DNA from: Agromyces mangrovi
Lineage (GTDB): Bacteria > Actinomycetota > Actinomycetes > Actinomycetales > Microbacteriaceae
DNA: 64,000 nucleotides
Direction of reading: 5' to 3'
NCBI RefSeq assembly: GCF_030296695.1
Contig: NZ_AP027737.1
Location: forward strand, 1,426,001 to 1,490,000
In this document: positions 17,634 through 27,692 of the stretch, piece by piece
Layout of the letters: each line of letters opens with the position of its first letter
Numbering within the stretch: position 1 is the stretch's first letter
Notes under the pieces: generated by a model
Seen by the model: the letters and a program-made list of their open reading frames with translations, nothing else
What the model was told of the DNA's origin: nothing
The model's database searches: none
Position numbers and translations under genes: made by a program

Positions 17634-17676
17634 TTGACACGGACTCGTGGAGCACGCATTATGAAACCGTTCATTT
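17634..17676 (+). promoter_or_regulatory. Sigma-A promoter with overlapping operator for the rhamnosidase gene
   Basis: A consensus -35 TTGACA (17634-17639), a 17-bp spacer and a -10 CATTAT (17657-17662) lead to the GH78 gene 62 bp downstream. The sequence ATGAAACCGTTCATTT (17661-17676) overlaps the -10 and resembles the operator at 17503-17520. The two sites probably let one LacI-family repressor control both directions. Confidence 0.7.
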
Positions 17677-17723
17677 GCGTGTTCATCATCCACGCACCGG
17701 TCGCGATCCGTCGAAGGAGATGC

Positions 17724-20609
17724 ATGAGCACGACCGCCACGGTGACGAGCCTGCGCCCGGAGTACGGGGGACTCGGTCGATGGACTCCGACCGCGCGCCC
17801 GCGCCTGAGCTGGAAGACCACGACCGCCGCCCGCGGGTGGGTGCAGAACGCCGCCCAGGTCGCCGTCCTCCGAGATGGCGTCGAGCACGTCCACGGGTTG
17901 CACGGGAGCGACTCCGTGCTGGTCGCCTGGCCGTTCGCACCGCTCGCAGCCCGTGAACAGGTGCAGGTGCGCGTCCGGGTGCACGGCACCGACGGCTGGT
18001 CCGACTGGAGCGATCGCGTGGAGCTGGCAGGCGCGTTCCTGCCCGACGGCGAGTGGTCCGCGCAGATGATCGGCGCCCCGGAGGGCCCGCCGAAGCAGCC
18101 GGCGCTGCTGCACCGCGAGTTCACCCTGAGCCGGCCGGTCGCGCGAGCGACCCTGTACGCGACCGCGCGAGGTGCCTACCAGGTCAGCGTGAACGGCGTC
18201 GCCGTCGACGACCAGGAGTTCAAGCCCGGCTGGACGAGCTACCGCTGGCGGCTCGTCCACGACACGACGGATGTCACGCAGATGCTCGCCGACGGGCCGA
18301 ACGCGATCGGCATCGAGCTCGCCGGCGCCTGGTTCACCGAGAGCTACGTCTCGACCACGCCGGGCCGCGGGCACTTCGGCGACCACCCGTCCGTCGCCGC
18401 CCAGCTCGTCATCGAGTACGCCGACGGCACCGCCGAGACGGTGGCCACCGACCACGCGTGGTCGTGCACGACGCGCGGCCCGCTCCTGACGAGCGGGATC
18501 TACCACGGCGAAGACTACGACGCACGACGCGATCTGGACGACTGGGCGCGTCCGGGCCTCGACGCCTCGTCCCCGGACTGGACGCCGGCTCGGGTCTTCG
18601 ACGACCGTGCGCCCGTGCCCGTGGCACGGACCGGGCCGCCCGTACGGGCCACCGCGAAGCTCCCGGTGGCGGAGGTCCTCACGACTCCAGCAGGGCGGGT
18701 CGTCCTCGACTTCGGCCAGAACCTCGTCGGCCGTGTCCGCTTCCGGGTCCGGGGTCCGCGCGGCACCCGCATCACCCTCCGCCACGCCGAGGTGCTCGAG
18801 CACGGCGAGCTCGGCACCCGACCCCTGCGCGGTGCACGGGCGACCGACACGTACACGCTCGCCGGCCACGAGGGCGGCGAGGTGTCGGAACCGCGCTTCA
18901 CGTTCCACGGCTTCCGCTACGTCGAGGTCGAGGGATGGCCGGGCGACGTCTCCCCGCACGACTTCACGGCCGTCGTGCTCGGTTCGGACATGGAACGCAC
19001 CGGCTGGTTCGAGAGCTCGAATCCGCTGCTCGACCGCTTCCACGAGAACGCCGTGTGGGGCATGCGGGGCAACTTCCTGTCGGTGCCGATGGACTGCCCG
19101 CAGCGCGATGAACGGCTCGGCTGGACGGGGGACATCCTCGCCTTCGGGCCCGCCGCCACCTTCCTCTACGAGTGCAACGGCTTCCTCGCGTCGTGGCTCG
19201 AGGACGTATGGATCGAGCAGGCGCAGAACGGCGGCGTCCCGCCGTTCGTCGTGCCCAGCGTGCTCGAACTCGATCCCGCCGCCGCGTGGGGCGATGTCGT
19301 GACCGTCCTGCCCACGGTGCTGCGCGAGCGGTTCGCCGACACCACCCTGCTCCGCCGCGCGTACCCGGGGATGCGCGCCTGGTGCGGCCGGATCCTTGCG
19401 CTCGCCGGCGACAACCATCTCTGGGAGGACGGGTTCCAGTTCGGTGACTGGCTCGATCCGGATGCCTCCCCGGACCACCCCGGCGACGGCAAGACCGACC
19501 CGGACCTCGTCGCCACCGCGTTCCTGCACCTCTCCCTGCGCCTGACCGCCGACGCCGCGCTCGAGTGCGGCCTCGATCGCGACGCCGACCGGTACCGCGA
19601 GCAAGCCCGTGCGGTGCGGTCCGCCTTCCTCACGACGTTCTCAACCGCCCGTGGGCGCCTCATGTCGGACTCCCCCGCCGCGTACGCCATCGCGATCGCA
19701 TTCGGCCTCCACGCCGACGAGCGCCAGCGACTCGACTTCGGCGACCGGCTCGCGCACCTGACCCGCGCGGGCGGCTACCGGATCCGCACCGGCTTCGTCG
19801 GCACGCCCCTGATCCAGGATGCCCTCACGGACACGGGTCACGCGGCGGCGGCCGCGCGCCTCATGCTCCAGACGGAGCACCCGTCGTGGCTCCACCCGGT
19901 GACCCTCGGCGCGACGACGATCTGGGAGCGGTGGGACTCGATGCGCGACGACGGCAGCATCAACCCCGGCGAGATGACCTCGTTCAACCACTACGCCCTC
20001 GGTGCCGTCGTCGACTGGATGCATCGCCGGTTGGCCGGTCTCGCGCCTGCGGAGCCCGGGTACCGCACGCTCCGGATCGCGCCGCTCGTCATCGACGGGC
20101 TCGACCACGCCCGTGCCGCCCACGAGACCCCGTACGGCCGGGCCGAAGCCGGGTGGACCCGCGCAGGGGACGACGTGACCGTGACCGTGGTCGTGCCGCC
20201 GAACGCCATTGCCGAGGTGCTGCTCCCCGACGGCCGGAGCGCACGCGTCGGATCCGGTACCTCCGCATGGACCGTTCGCGTCGCTGGCGCGAATGACGAG
20301 TCGCCACGCCTGCACCTCGACAGCCCCCTCAGCGAATTGATCGACGACTCCGAGGCGTACCAGTACGTGCGGCGGGTCGTCGAGGCACACGCTCCCGGCG
20401 AGCTGGACGAGTACGTGCACCACACCAAGTGGACGCCGGGTCGTCGCATCCGCGACGCCTTCCGCTACGCGCCGCTCGACTTCGTCGACACTCTGGGCGA
20501 CGCGCTCCGACGGTTCCGCGCAACGGACGACGCGATTCGCACGGACATCGCGACGGTGGAATCGGCCCGCACGACGGGTCCCGTACCTGCGATGCTGGAG
20601 ACCTCATGA
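17724..20609 (+). CDS. Alpha-L-rhamnosidase, GH78
   Basis: Removes terminal alpha-L-rhamnose from imported oligosaccharides. The 961-residue length and domain order fit GH78: an N-terminal Ig-like domain, carbohydrate-binding-like beta domains (the stretch with ATLYATARGAYQVSVNG), an (alpha/alpha)6 catalytic barrel, and a C-terminal beta-sandwich ending near residue 860. The signature MDCPQRDERLGWTGD lies about residue 453 and the second acidic motif is TTIWERWDS. No signal peptide is present, so it acts in the cytoplasm. The ATG at 17724 has GAAGGAG upstream. Its stop overlaps the LacI gene start (ATGA). The acidic tail after the last beta domain is unusual and unassigned. Confidence 0.92.
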   Translation: MSTTATVTSLRPEYGGLGRWTPTARPRLSWKTTTAARGWVQNAAQVAVLRDGVEHVHGLHGSDSVLVAWPFAPLAAREQVQVRVRVHGTDGWSDWSDRVELAGAFLPDGEWSAQMIGAPEGPPKQPALLHREFTLSRPVARATLYATARGAYQVSVNGVAVDDQEFKPGWTSYRWRLVHDTTDVTQMLADGPNAIGIELAGAWFTESYVSTTPGRGHFGDHPSVAAQLVIEYADGTAETVATDHAWSCTTRGPLLTSGIYHGEDYDARRDLDDWARPGLDASSPDWTPARVFDDRAPVPVARTGPPVRATAKLPVAEVLTTPAGRVVLDFGQNLVGRVRFRVRGPRGTRITLRHAEVLEHGELGTRPLRGARATDTYTLAGHEGGEVSEPRFTFHGFRYVEVEGWPGDVSPHDFTAVVLGSDMERTGWFESSNPLLDRFHENAVWGMRGNFLSVPMDCPQRDERLGWTGDILAFGPAATFLYECNGFLASWLEDVWIEQAQNGGVPPFVVPSVLELDPAAAWGDVVTVLPTVLRERFADTTLLRRAYPGMRAWCGRILALAGDNHLWEDGFQFGDWLDPDASPDHPGDGKTDPDLVATAFLHLSLRLTADAALECGLDRDADRYREQARAVRSAFLTTFSTARGRLMSDSPAAYAIAIAFGLHADERQRLDFGDRLAHLTRAGGYRIRTGFVGTPLIQDALTDTGHAAAAARLMLQTEHPSWLHPVTLGATTIWERWDSMRDDGSINPGEMTSFNHYALGAVVDWMHRRLAGLAPAEPGYRTLRIAPLVIDGLDHARAAHETPYGRAEAGWTRAGDDVTVTVVVPPNAIAEVLLPDGRSARVGSGTSAWTVRVAGANDESPRLHLDSPLSELIDDSEAYQYVRRVVEAHAPGELDEYVHHTKWTPGRRIRDAFRYAPLDFVDTLGDALRRFRATDDAIRTDIATVESARTTGPVPAMLETS

Positions 20610-21628
20610 ACGCGAAGATCGGCATCCGCGAGGTCGCGGCGCACGCGGGCGTCTCCCTCGGCACGGTCTCCAACGTGCTCAACGGTCTGCCGAGCGTGAC
20701 CCCGCGCAACGCGGACAAGGTCCGTCGCGCGATGGACGAGCTCGGGTTCGTGCCGAACGCCAACGCGCGCCAGTTGCGCGCGAGCAAGACCAACTCGATC
20801 GGCATGGTCGTGCTCAACATCGCCAACCCCTTCTTCGCCGAGGTCGCGCACGACGCCCAGGGCGTCGCGGAGTCGCACGGCACGGACATCGTCATCGCCA
20901 GCAGCGACCAGGAGCAGTCGCGCGAGGACCGCTACCTCGGCATGTTCGAGGAATCGCGCGTACGCGGCCTCATCGTCGCACCGGTCAACGGCGTCACCCA
21001 GCGGATGCAGCAGGTGGCCGCGCGTGGAACGCCGATCGTGCTGCTCGACGAGCACGTCGATGCCGCACGCTTCTGCTCGGTCTCGCTCGACGGCACGGTC
21101 GGCGGCTACACCGCCGCTCGACACCTCATCGACCTCGGGCGCCGGCGCCTGGGCTTCGTCGGCGGGCCACTGCTGCAGGTGGCCGACCGCGTCAGCGGCG
21201 TGGGCAAGGCCATCGCAGAGTCGCCCGGCGCGATCCTGGCCATGTTCGAGACCCCGGACCTGACGGTCGAGCAGGGCCGCGCCGCTGCCCACCGCATCGC
21301 CGCCCTGCCGGAGCGCGACCGCCCCGACGGCGTGTTCGCGGGCAATGACCTCGTCGCGCTCGGGCTCCTGCAGGGGCTCGCCGAGCAGGGCATCTCGGTT
21401 CCCGACGACATCGCCCTCGTCGGCTACGACGACATCGACTACGCCCGCACCGCGGCCATCCCGCTCACATCGATCGCGCAGCCGCACTCCCGCATCGCCG
21501 AGGAGGCGATCCGACTCCTCCTCGAGGAGGAATCGGACTCCGGCGGCGCCCATCAGCATCAGGAGGTCCGCCTCACGCCCGAGCTCGTCGTTCGCGCGAG
21601 CACGGTCTCGCGACCGACCCCTCGGTGA
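20606..21628 (+). CDS. LacI-family regulator of the rhamnogalacturonan locus
   Basis: A 340-residue regulator. The helix-turn-helix is IREVAAHAGVSLGTVSNVLN (about residues 6-25), followed by the hinge around ARQLRASKTNSIG and an effector-binding domain with the family motif DGVFAGNDLVALG. It is translationally coupled to the rhamnosidase by an ATGA overlap, so regulator and enzyme are made together. The GAACcGTTC-type sites in both divergent promoters are its likely targets. The effector is probably a rhamnose-containing sugar, by context only. Confidence 0.92.
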   Translation: MNAKIGIREVAAHAGVSLGTVSNVLNGLPSVTPRNADKVRRAMDELGFVPNANARQLRASKTNSIGMVVLNIANPFFAEVAHDAQGVAESHGTDIVIASSDQEQSREDRYLGMFEESRVRGLIVAPVNGVTQRMQQVAARGTPIVLLDEHVDAARFCSVSLDGTVGGYTAARHLIDLGRRRLGFVGGPLLQVADRVSGVGKAIAESPGAILAMFETPDLTVEQGRAAAHRIAALPERDRPDGVFAGNDLVALGLLQGLAEQGISVPDDIALVGYDDIDYARTAAIPLTSIAQPHSRIAEEAIRLLLEEESDSGGAHQHQEVRLTPELVVRASTVSRPTPR

Positions 21629-21822
21629 CGCTCGCCGACACCCCGCCAATGCACGGTGACGAGGGGATCGTCATCCTGGCCGCTAGCCCGAACGGGCAAG
21701 TGTAAGCCCGATCTGGGCTCGCCGCCGTCCGCAGTCCGCGTGCTGCCGAGGCGCCGCAGCAGGTCGGACAGCCGCTGTCCACCCCCTGCCGATTCTCGGG
21801 TTCGCGGAGTAGCTTCGCGCTG

Positions 21823-23088
21823 ATGACCTCCCCAGGACCCGTCGACACGGCGCACGCCGCCGGCGACGAACCACTGCTCGACGGGCGCTACCGCGTCGGG
21901 CCGCTGCTCGGCCGTGGCGGTATGGCCGCCGTGCACCGCGCCGACGACGTCATGCTCGGCCGCACGGTCGCGGTCAAGCTCTTCGACGCGGTCGCCGGCG
22001 GCATCGACGACGCGCAGCGCCGCGAGTCCGAGATCGCGCTGCTCGCAAGCGTCACCCACGCCCACCTCGTCACGTTGTACGACGCCGGCACCGACGTGGC
22101 CACCGGCCGCGAGTACATCGCCATGGAACTCGTCGACGGCGTCGACCTCGCGACGGAGCTGCAGTCGGGCCCGCTCGCGGCCGACGACGCCGCGCGCCTG
22201 CTCACCGACATCGGCGAGGCCCTGCACGTGATCCACGGGCGCGGCATCGTGCACCGCGATGTGAAGCCGGCCAACGTCCTGCTCGACCGCACCGCGCTGC
22301 CCCCGCGTCGCTGGCACGCGAAGCTGGCCGACTTCGGCATCGCGCGGCTCACGGATTCGTCGCGCGTGACGAGCACGGGCGCACTCGTCGGCACGGCCGC
22401 ATTCCTCAGCCCCGAGCAGGTGCGCGGCGAGGTGCCCGGCCCGCCGAGCGATGTCTACGCGCTCGGCCTCGTGGTGCTCGAGGCGCTCACGGGCACGCGC
22501 GCCTACCCCGGCGACGCGCTCGAGTCGGCCGCGGCGCGGCTGCAGCGCGATCCGGTGGTGCCCGACGAGCTCGGCGATGAGTGGGTGGCGTTGCTGCGGT
22601 CGATGACCGCGCGCGAGCCCGCCGGGCGGCCGTCGGCGGCCGAGGTGGCACAGGCGGGCTCGGCCCTGGCATCGTCGATCGCCGAACGCGCGGACGCGGT
22701 GGCCGACCCGACGGGGAACCCACCTGCCGGGGGCGGTGCGGATGCCACTGAGGCCCAGCCGCTCCCGACGACGGCGATGGCTTCGACGACGGATGCCACG
22801 CGCACACCTGCCACCGACGACCCGATCGCCACGCGGGCGCTCCCGCCGATCGCGGGCGAACCGGATGCGGCGTCGCGGCGACCCGCGCGCGGTCGGCGCC
22901 GCAGGCGGCAGCTGCGACCGTTCCTCTGGGCGGGTGTCGCCGCCGCGGTCGTCCTGGTCGGTGTGGTCTCCGCCCTCGTCCTGACCCGGCCGGCGCCCGA
23001 GGCGACGCCCGCAGCGCCGGACCTCCCCGCGATCGAGGGCGATCTGGGCGTGCACCTCGAGCACCTGATGGACACGGTGACGCCATGA
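21823..23088 (+). CDS. Membrane Ser/Thr protein kinase (PknB-like, no PASTA domain)
   Basis: A eukaryotic-type kinase of 421 residues. Kinase motifs are complete: glycine loop GRGGMAAV (30-37), Lys52, HRDVKPAN (144-151), DFG (170-172) and SPEQ (196-199). A linker rich in Pro, Ala and Thr follows, then an Arg-rich stop-transfer and one membrane segment (about 367-389) with only about 30 residues outside. It has no PASTA or other sensor domain, so input probably comes from partners. The next gene overlaps by 4 bp. A -10-like TAGCTT lies 7 nt before the ATG and no Shine-Dalgarno is seen, which suggests a leaderless transcript. Confidence 0.9.
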   Translation: MTSPGPVDTAHAAGDEPLLDGRYRVGPLLGRGGMAAVHRADDVMLGRTVAVKLFDAVAGGIDDAQRRESEIALLASVTHAHLVTLYDAGTDVATGREYIAMELVDGVDLATELQSGPLAADDAARLLTDIGEALHVIHGRGIVHRDVKPANVLLDRTALPPRRWHAKLADFGIARLTDSSRVTSTGALVGTAAFLSPEQVRGEVPGPPSDVYALGLVVLEALTGTRAYPGDALESAAARLQRDPVVPDELGDEWVALLRSMTAREPAGRPSAAEVAQAGSALASSIAERADAVADPTGNPPAGGGADATEAQPLPTTAMASTTDATRTPATDDPIATRALPPIAGEPDAASRRPARGRRRRRQLRPFLWAGVAAAVVLVGVVSALVLTRPAPEATPAAPDLPAIEGDLGVHLEHLMDTVTP

Positions 23089-23624
23089 CCCGGATGCACG
23101 CACGCGGCGTGGCCGCATTCCTGGCGACCGGTGCGCTGGTCTGGGTGCTCGCGGGCTGCGCGCCCACCCCCGCCCTCGACTCGGCGACCGGCGAGACACT
23201 CCAGACCGGGGTCGTCGAGATCGCCGCGCGCGCCGACGCGGGCGACCTGAGCGGGGCGCTCGCCGAACTCGACCTGTTCGAGGAGGAGCTCGCCGCGGCG
23301 GCCGATACGGGGAGCATCGACGCCGAGCGCGAAGCCGAGGTGCGCGAGGCCATCGCGATGGTGCGCGCCGACCTCGAGTCCGCGCTCGCCGAGCAGGAGG
23401 CGGCCGAGGCGGATGCGGCCGCCGAGGAGTCGGCGGACGCCGAGCCCGCGAGCGGCGACGGGGACTCCGGCCAGGGCGCCGCCACCGAGCCCGACGTCAG
23501 CGGGCCCGACGACGGCGAGTCCGGCAACAGCGGGCCCGGCAACAACAACGGCAACGGCAACGGGAACAGCGGTTCCGGCAACAACAACGGCAACGGGAAC
23601 GGGAACGGCAACGGCAACGGATGA
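23085..23624 (+). CDS. Lipoprotein with coiled-coil-like middle and Asn/Gly-repeat tail
   Basis: A 179-residue predicted lipoprotein (lipobox LAGC at about residues 22-25) with no recognised family. Residues about 40-125 are Ala/Glu-rich and probably helical. An acidic Ser/Pro/Gly stretch follows. The final 35 or so residues are almost only Asn and Gly, in two blocks separated by Ser. It is translationally coupled to the kinase (ATGA), which makes it a candidate partner, substrate or cell-wall-facing sensor. The low-complexity tail resembles that of the next gene product. The function is unknown. Confidence 0.8.
   Translation: MTRMHARGVAAFLATGALVWVLAGCAPTPALDSATGETLQTGVVEIAARADAGDLSGALAELDLFEEELAAAADTGSIDAEREAEVREAIAMVRADLESALAEQEAAEADAAAEESADAEPASGDGDSGQGAATEPDVSGPDDGESGNSGPGNNNGNGNGNSGSGNNNGNGNGNGNGNG
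23537..23621 (+). repeat. GGCAAC-type tandem hexanucleotide tract encoding Asn/Gly repeats
   Basis: Repeated GGCAAC and GGGAAC hexamers, interrupted by AACAAC and one GGTTCC, encode the Gly-Asn tail of the lipoprotein. Such tracts can change length by slippage, so the tail length may vary between strains. Confidence 0.75.
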
Positions 23625-23670
23625 GTTCGCCCCGGCTGCGCAGGTGCACGTCGACGGTTAACCTCGAACG

Positions 23671-24353
23671 GTGACGTCCGAGACCGAGGAGCCGGAGGGC
23701 GCTGCGGATCCGGCCACGACACCCCTGCCGGCGCAGGACGCCGCCGGTGCGGAGGCGGACGCCCCGACGCAGCTGCTGCCCGGGTTCTGGACCGAGGGCA
23801 TGGACGAGCCACCGGCGGCCGACCCCGCCGCTGCGGCCGGCGCCGCGACCCGTCGCGAGGCGCGTTCGGGCGAGCGCCGCCGACGCGCACTCGTGGTCTG
23901 GGGGCGGCGGCCGGCGTCGCGCTGCTGGTCGTCGTGGGCTCGATCCTCGCCGTGCCCGCGCTGATCGGTTCGGTCGGCATCTCCGAGGCCGAGGGCGTGC
24001 GGGGGACGATCGGCAGTTCGGGATCCGTCCCGACCCCGACGCCCGAACCCACTGCGGAGGACGAGCCGGCCGGCGATCAGGCAGAGGCGCCGTCGGACGG
24101 ACCCACCGAGCCGACGGACGACCCCGCGGATGCCGACACCGACCCGAGCACGGGCACGGGCACCGGCGGCGACGCCGGCACCGGCGGTACGGGCGACACC
24201 GGCGGCGCCACCGGCGGCTCGGGCGGGGGAACGACCGATCCCACCCCCACCACGGCGCCGGACGAACCGGCCGACGACGAACCGGGCAACAACGGCAACG
24301 GCAACGGGTGGGGGCCCGGCGGCAACCCCGACAAGGGCAACGGCGGCGGCTGA
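23671..24353 (+). pseudogene. Single-pass membrane protein with Asn/Gly-rich tail, apparent frameshift
   Basis: Two frames make up one sensible protein. The first frame (GTG at 23671) encodes an acidic cytoplasmic N terminus ending in RRRRALVVWG. The second continues with AAAGVALLVVVGSILAVPAL, a membrane segment, then a long Pro/Thr/Gly/Asp-rich extracytoplasmic part ending in an Asn/Gly repeat. The join lies in the five-G run 23900-23904. One extra G would restore a single frame of about 228 residues. The run length suggests a base-call deletion, though real inactivation is possible. It follows the kinase and lipoprotein genes and shares the Asn/Gly tail, so the three probably form a unit. 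The family is unrecognised. Confidence 0.65.
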
Positions 24354-24383
24354 GTCGGCACCGCTCCGGGCGCGCGATCCGCG

Positions 24384-26680
24384 TCAGCCCAGGTCGACCT
24401 CCACCTCGTGCCGCAGGTCGCCGCGCGAGAACCCCACCTGCACGGTCAGCGAGCCGGTCGGATGCCGCATGGCGCCGCCTGAACGCGTCGCCAGCGCCGC
24501 GGTGTCGACCTCGACCGCGACCGTGCGCCGCTCGCCCGGTTCGAGTCGCACCGCCGCGAAGCCGGCGAACGCGAGCGTCTCGCCGTGCGCGGGCCGCGCG
24601 TAGAGCTGCACCACGGCCTTGCCGCCCCGATCGGGACCGCACGTCAGGTCGACGTGCACCGAGCGACCGACAACGCGCGCCCCGGGGCTGCCGATCGTCG
24701 CGTAGCCGAGGCCGTGCCCGAACCAGTAGGCGGGCTCCGCACCGACCCGCTCGAAGCCGCGGTACCCCACGTCGACGCCCTCGAGCAGCTCGAGCACGCC
24801 GTCGGCGTCGACGCGCGACTGCGGCAGCCCGGCCCGGCCGGCCGGCCACGTCACCGGCAGCCGCCCACCGGGCTCGTCACGCCCCGACAGCACGCGCGCG
24901 AGCGCCGGGGCGAACCGCTCTCCGCCGTGCCCGACGTGCAGGAGCGCCGACACCCGGTCGCGCCACGGCGCGTCGATCGGGCCCGAGCCGTGCGTCACGA
25001 CCACGACCGGGCGGCCGGTCGCGACGGCCGCGGCGATGAGGTCCTCCTGGCCGGCGGGCAGGCGCAGCCCGTCGGAGTCCATGCCGGCACCGGTGGCGCG
25101 GCCCGCGAGTACCACGACGGCATCGGCAGCGGATGCCGCCTGCGACACCGCCCGCACCGCGGGCTCCCACGGCGTCACGCCGAGCGACAGGTGCGGCACC
25201 ATGCCGATGGGCGGCAGCACGAACGCCGGCCCGCTGCGGTACCGCACCACCAGCATCCGCTCGCGGTCGGATGCCGGGATCGCGACGCGCAGGACGAACG
25301 CGGGCCCAGCCAGCAGCGGCGAGGCCTCGCGCACCCCCGACGCGACGACCTCCCCGTCGAGCAGCACGTCGGCCACGCCAGCGAACTCGAGCGCCGCGAC
25401 GGCGGGCCCGAGCTGCGGCGGCAGCACCGCCGTCAGCTCCGCGCTCCAGGGCGCATCGGGGTCGTCCGGATCGGTCGTGAGCCGGGCAGCGTCGAGGTCG
25501 AACTCGCGGCGCCCCGAGGCATCCGTCACCACCGCCTCGAGACCCACGCAGTCCTCGGCACGCAGGGCCGGCAGCGGCACGTCGGGCAGGCCGCCCGCGT
25601 GCGACGACACGAGGAGACCCTCGGCGGCGAGGCACGCGTCGAGGTCGGGCAGCCGCCCATCGTCGAGCGCGACACCCGCCGACCCGCCCACCACGAGCCG
25701 GTGGCGCACCTCCTCGCCGCCGATGAGCGCGATGCGCGTGCCGCGCGCGAACGGCAGCACCCCGTCGTTGCGCAGCAGGGTCGCCCCCTCGACGGCGATC
25801 GTCTCGGCGGTGTCGAGCGCCGCCGGCGTACCGAGACCCGACGCATCGACTCCCCGGTCGCCGGACGCAGCCCGACCTGATCGGCCGCGGCACGCACGTG
25901 CGCGCCGATGCCGGCGACGAGTTCGTCTGACGCGGCCGACACCATCGCGGGGGTGCGCTCGGCGAGCGGCGGCGGGCCGGGCAGGTCGATCGCCGGCAGA
26001 TCGATACCTGCGGCGAGCGCCGCCTCGGCATCACGCACTGCGAAGAGGAAGTCGGGCATCAGCGCACCGGCGAATCCCCATTCGGTGCGCGGCACCCGCA
26101 GCAGTTCGGGCGACTGGCTGCAGTACTCCCCGTTGACGCGCACATACGAGGCGAGCAGCATTGCGACCCCGTGGTCCTGCACCGCCCGGCGGAACGGCTC
26201 GAGGTGCACCTCGTGCAGCGCGCGCTCGTCGATGCGCACGTCGCGTGCGTCGGTGCGCGCACCGTACGGCCCGTCGCCGGTGCGGAGGGTCTCGCGGTCG
26301 TGGGCGGCGAAGTGCTTCCCGACGGCGATCGCACCGTACGCGTGCACTCCGCGTGCGATGCGCCCGCCGAGCGCACCGACGAGCAGCGGCGCCTCGCCCA
26401 GGCACTCGCCGTTCCGCCCGCCGTGCGGGTCCCGCACCACGTCGAGCACGGGCCCCAGCAGCACGTTGCAGCCGGCCGCGCGCAGCTCCGCGCCGAGCAC
26501 GTCGCCGTACCGTTCGGCGAGCTCGGTGTCGAAGGTCGCCGCGAGCGTGATGCCGCTCGGCAGTGCGGTGGCGCCCTCGACCCCGCGGATGCCGCAGGGC
26601 CCGTCGGCGTACACGAACGGCGTCAGGCCGCCGCCGGCGAAGTCGTTCAGTGCGAGTCGGCGATCCTCATCGATGCTCAC
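24384..26680 (-). pseudogene. GH3 beta-glycosidase, apparent single-base frameshift
   Basis: A cytoplasmic GH3 enzyme split between two frames. The 5' part (GTG at 26680, GGGAGG upstream) encodes the TIM-barrel domain: DGPCGIRG, GRNGECLGE, VGKHFAAHD and the nucleophile region LMPDFLF. The 3' part encodes the second alpha/beta domain, starting ETIAVEGATLLRND, and the fibronectin-III-like domain with WFGHGLGYATIG. The frames meet at the four-C run 25852-25855 (G on the coding strand). One added base gives a continuous 765-residue protein of normal GH3 length. Neighbours give no substrate clue. A sequencing deletion is more likely than decay because both halves are otherwise intact. Confidence 0.8.
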
Positions 26681-26756
26681 GGGCACCTCCCGGTTCCGGA
26701 CAGCGTAGCGACCGGATGCCGCGGTCCGCACGCCCCCGAACAGGCGGCGAGCGGGC

Positions 26757-27593
26757 TCAGCCGCGCCCGGTGAACCGCTCCATCGAGGAGTACACGCCGA
26801 ACCCGTCGCCGATGACACGGTCGAACACGCGCACCGGCAGCACGGCCCGCAGCACGCGCGAGAGCCCGACGCTCCACGGCAGCTGGACGAGCGGGCGGCC
26901 TGCGATCATGCCCTTCCAGACCCGATCCACCACGACGACGGGCGCGAGCACCGGCGCGAGCAGCGGACCGCGGGCACCGGCGAACATGCCGGTCGACACG
27001 TAGCTCGGCGTGACGGTGGTCACTCGTACGTGGTCGTGACCGGCCTGCTCCAACTCGATGCGCAGCGAGTCGCTCCAGCCGATGACCGCCGCCTTCGACG
27101 CCGCGTAGACCGCCATGCGCGGGTTCGCGAGCGTGCCCGCCGCCGACGCGATGTTCACGATGCGCGCCGGGCGCCGGGACGCGATCATGCCGGGCAGGAA
27201 CTCGCGGGCGATGTACATGGGCGCGAGCGTGTTCACCCGCATGGTCGCGCGGGTGTCGTCGCCCGAGTCGGTCTCCCAGAAGTAGCGGTTGCCGCGCACG
27301 ATGCCGGCGTTGTTCACGAGCACGTCCGGCGTGCCCGCTGCCCGGCGCACCTGGTGCGCGGCCTTCGCGATCGCGCCCAGGTCGCCGACGTCGACCACGT
27401 ACGAGCGCACCTGCGTGCGACCGCGCGCGACGGCCCCGAGCTCGCGCGCCGTCTGGGCGAGGGCGGCCGAGTCGCGGTCCCAGAGGGTGACGGATGCGGC
27501 GCGTTCCGCGATCGCTCGCGCGGCGTACATGCGCCCCATGCCGCCCGCGGCTCCGGTGATGAGGATGTGGGCTCCGCGCGCGGTTCGAGGCAT
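26757..27593 (-). CDS. Short-chain dehydrogenase/reductase
   Basis: A 278-residue classical-type SDR. The cofactor motif TGAAGGMGR is at residues 13-21, NNAG follows the fourth strand, and the catalytic Ser and YxxxK are in NIASAAG and YAASK. A longer C terminus than usual (after SYVSTGMF) contains a segment with WSVGLSRVLRAVLPVRVFD that could associate with the membrane. Related actinobacterial proteins are often acyl or ketone reductases, so the substrate is open. The ATG at 27593 follows a G run, with AGAAT just upstream as a possible -10, so it may be leaderless. Confidence 0.88.
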   Translation of the reverse strand: MPRTARGAHILITGAAGGMGRMYAARAIAERAASVTLWDRDSAALAQTARELGAVARGRTQVRSYVVDVGDLGAIAKAAHQVRRAAGTPDVLVNNAGIVRGNRYFWETDSGDDTRATMRVNTLAPMYIAREFLPGMIASRRPARIVNIASAAGTLANPRMAVYAASKAAVIGWSDSLRIELEQAGHDHVRVTTVTPSYVSTGMFAGARGPLLAPVLAPVVVVDRVWKGMIAGRPLVQLPWSVGLSRVLRAVLPVRVFDRVIGDGFGVYSSMERFTGRG

Positions 27594-27692
27594 CCCCCAT
27601 TCTGCCGCCGGATCGGTGCACCGGGCGCGCCCGCGACGACGAGGCATCCGCCGCATACCCCTGGCGTGTGTTACGTCGTGTTCCGGGCCGGC

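Noticed and set aside
17436..19604. 722-codon minus-strand frame opposite the rhamnosidase
   Set aside because: Shadow of GH78. It would also remove the promoter region and has no motif.
23521..24350. Collagen- or PE-PGRS-like gene
   Set aside because: The Gly content is from Asn-Gly and Gly-Thr tracts, not Gly-X-Y or GGA/GGN repeats. No PE domain is present.
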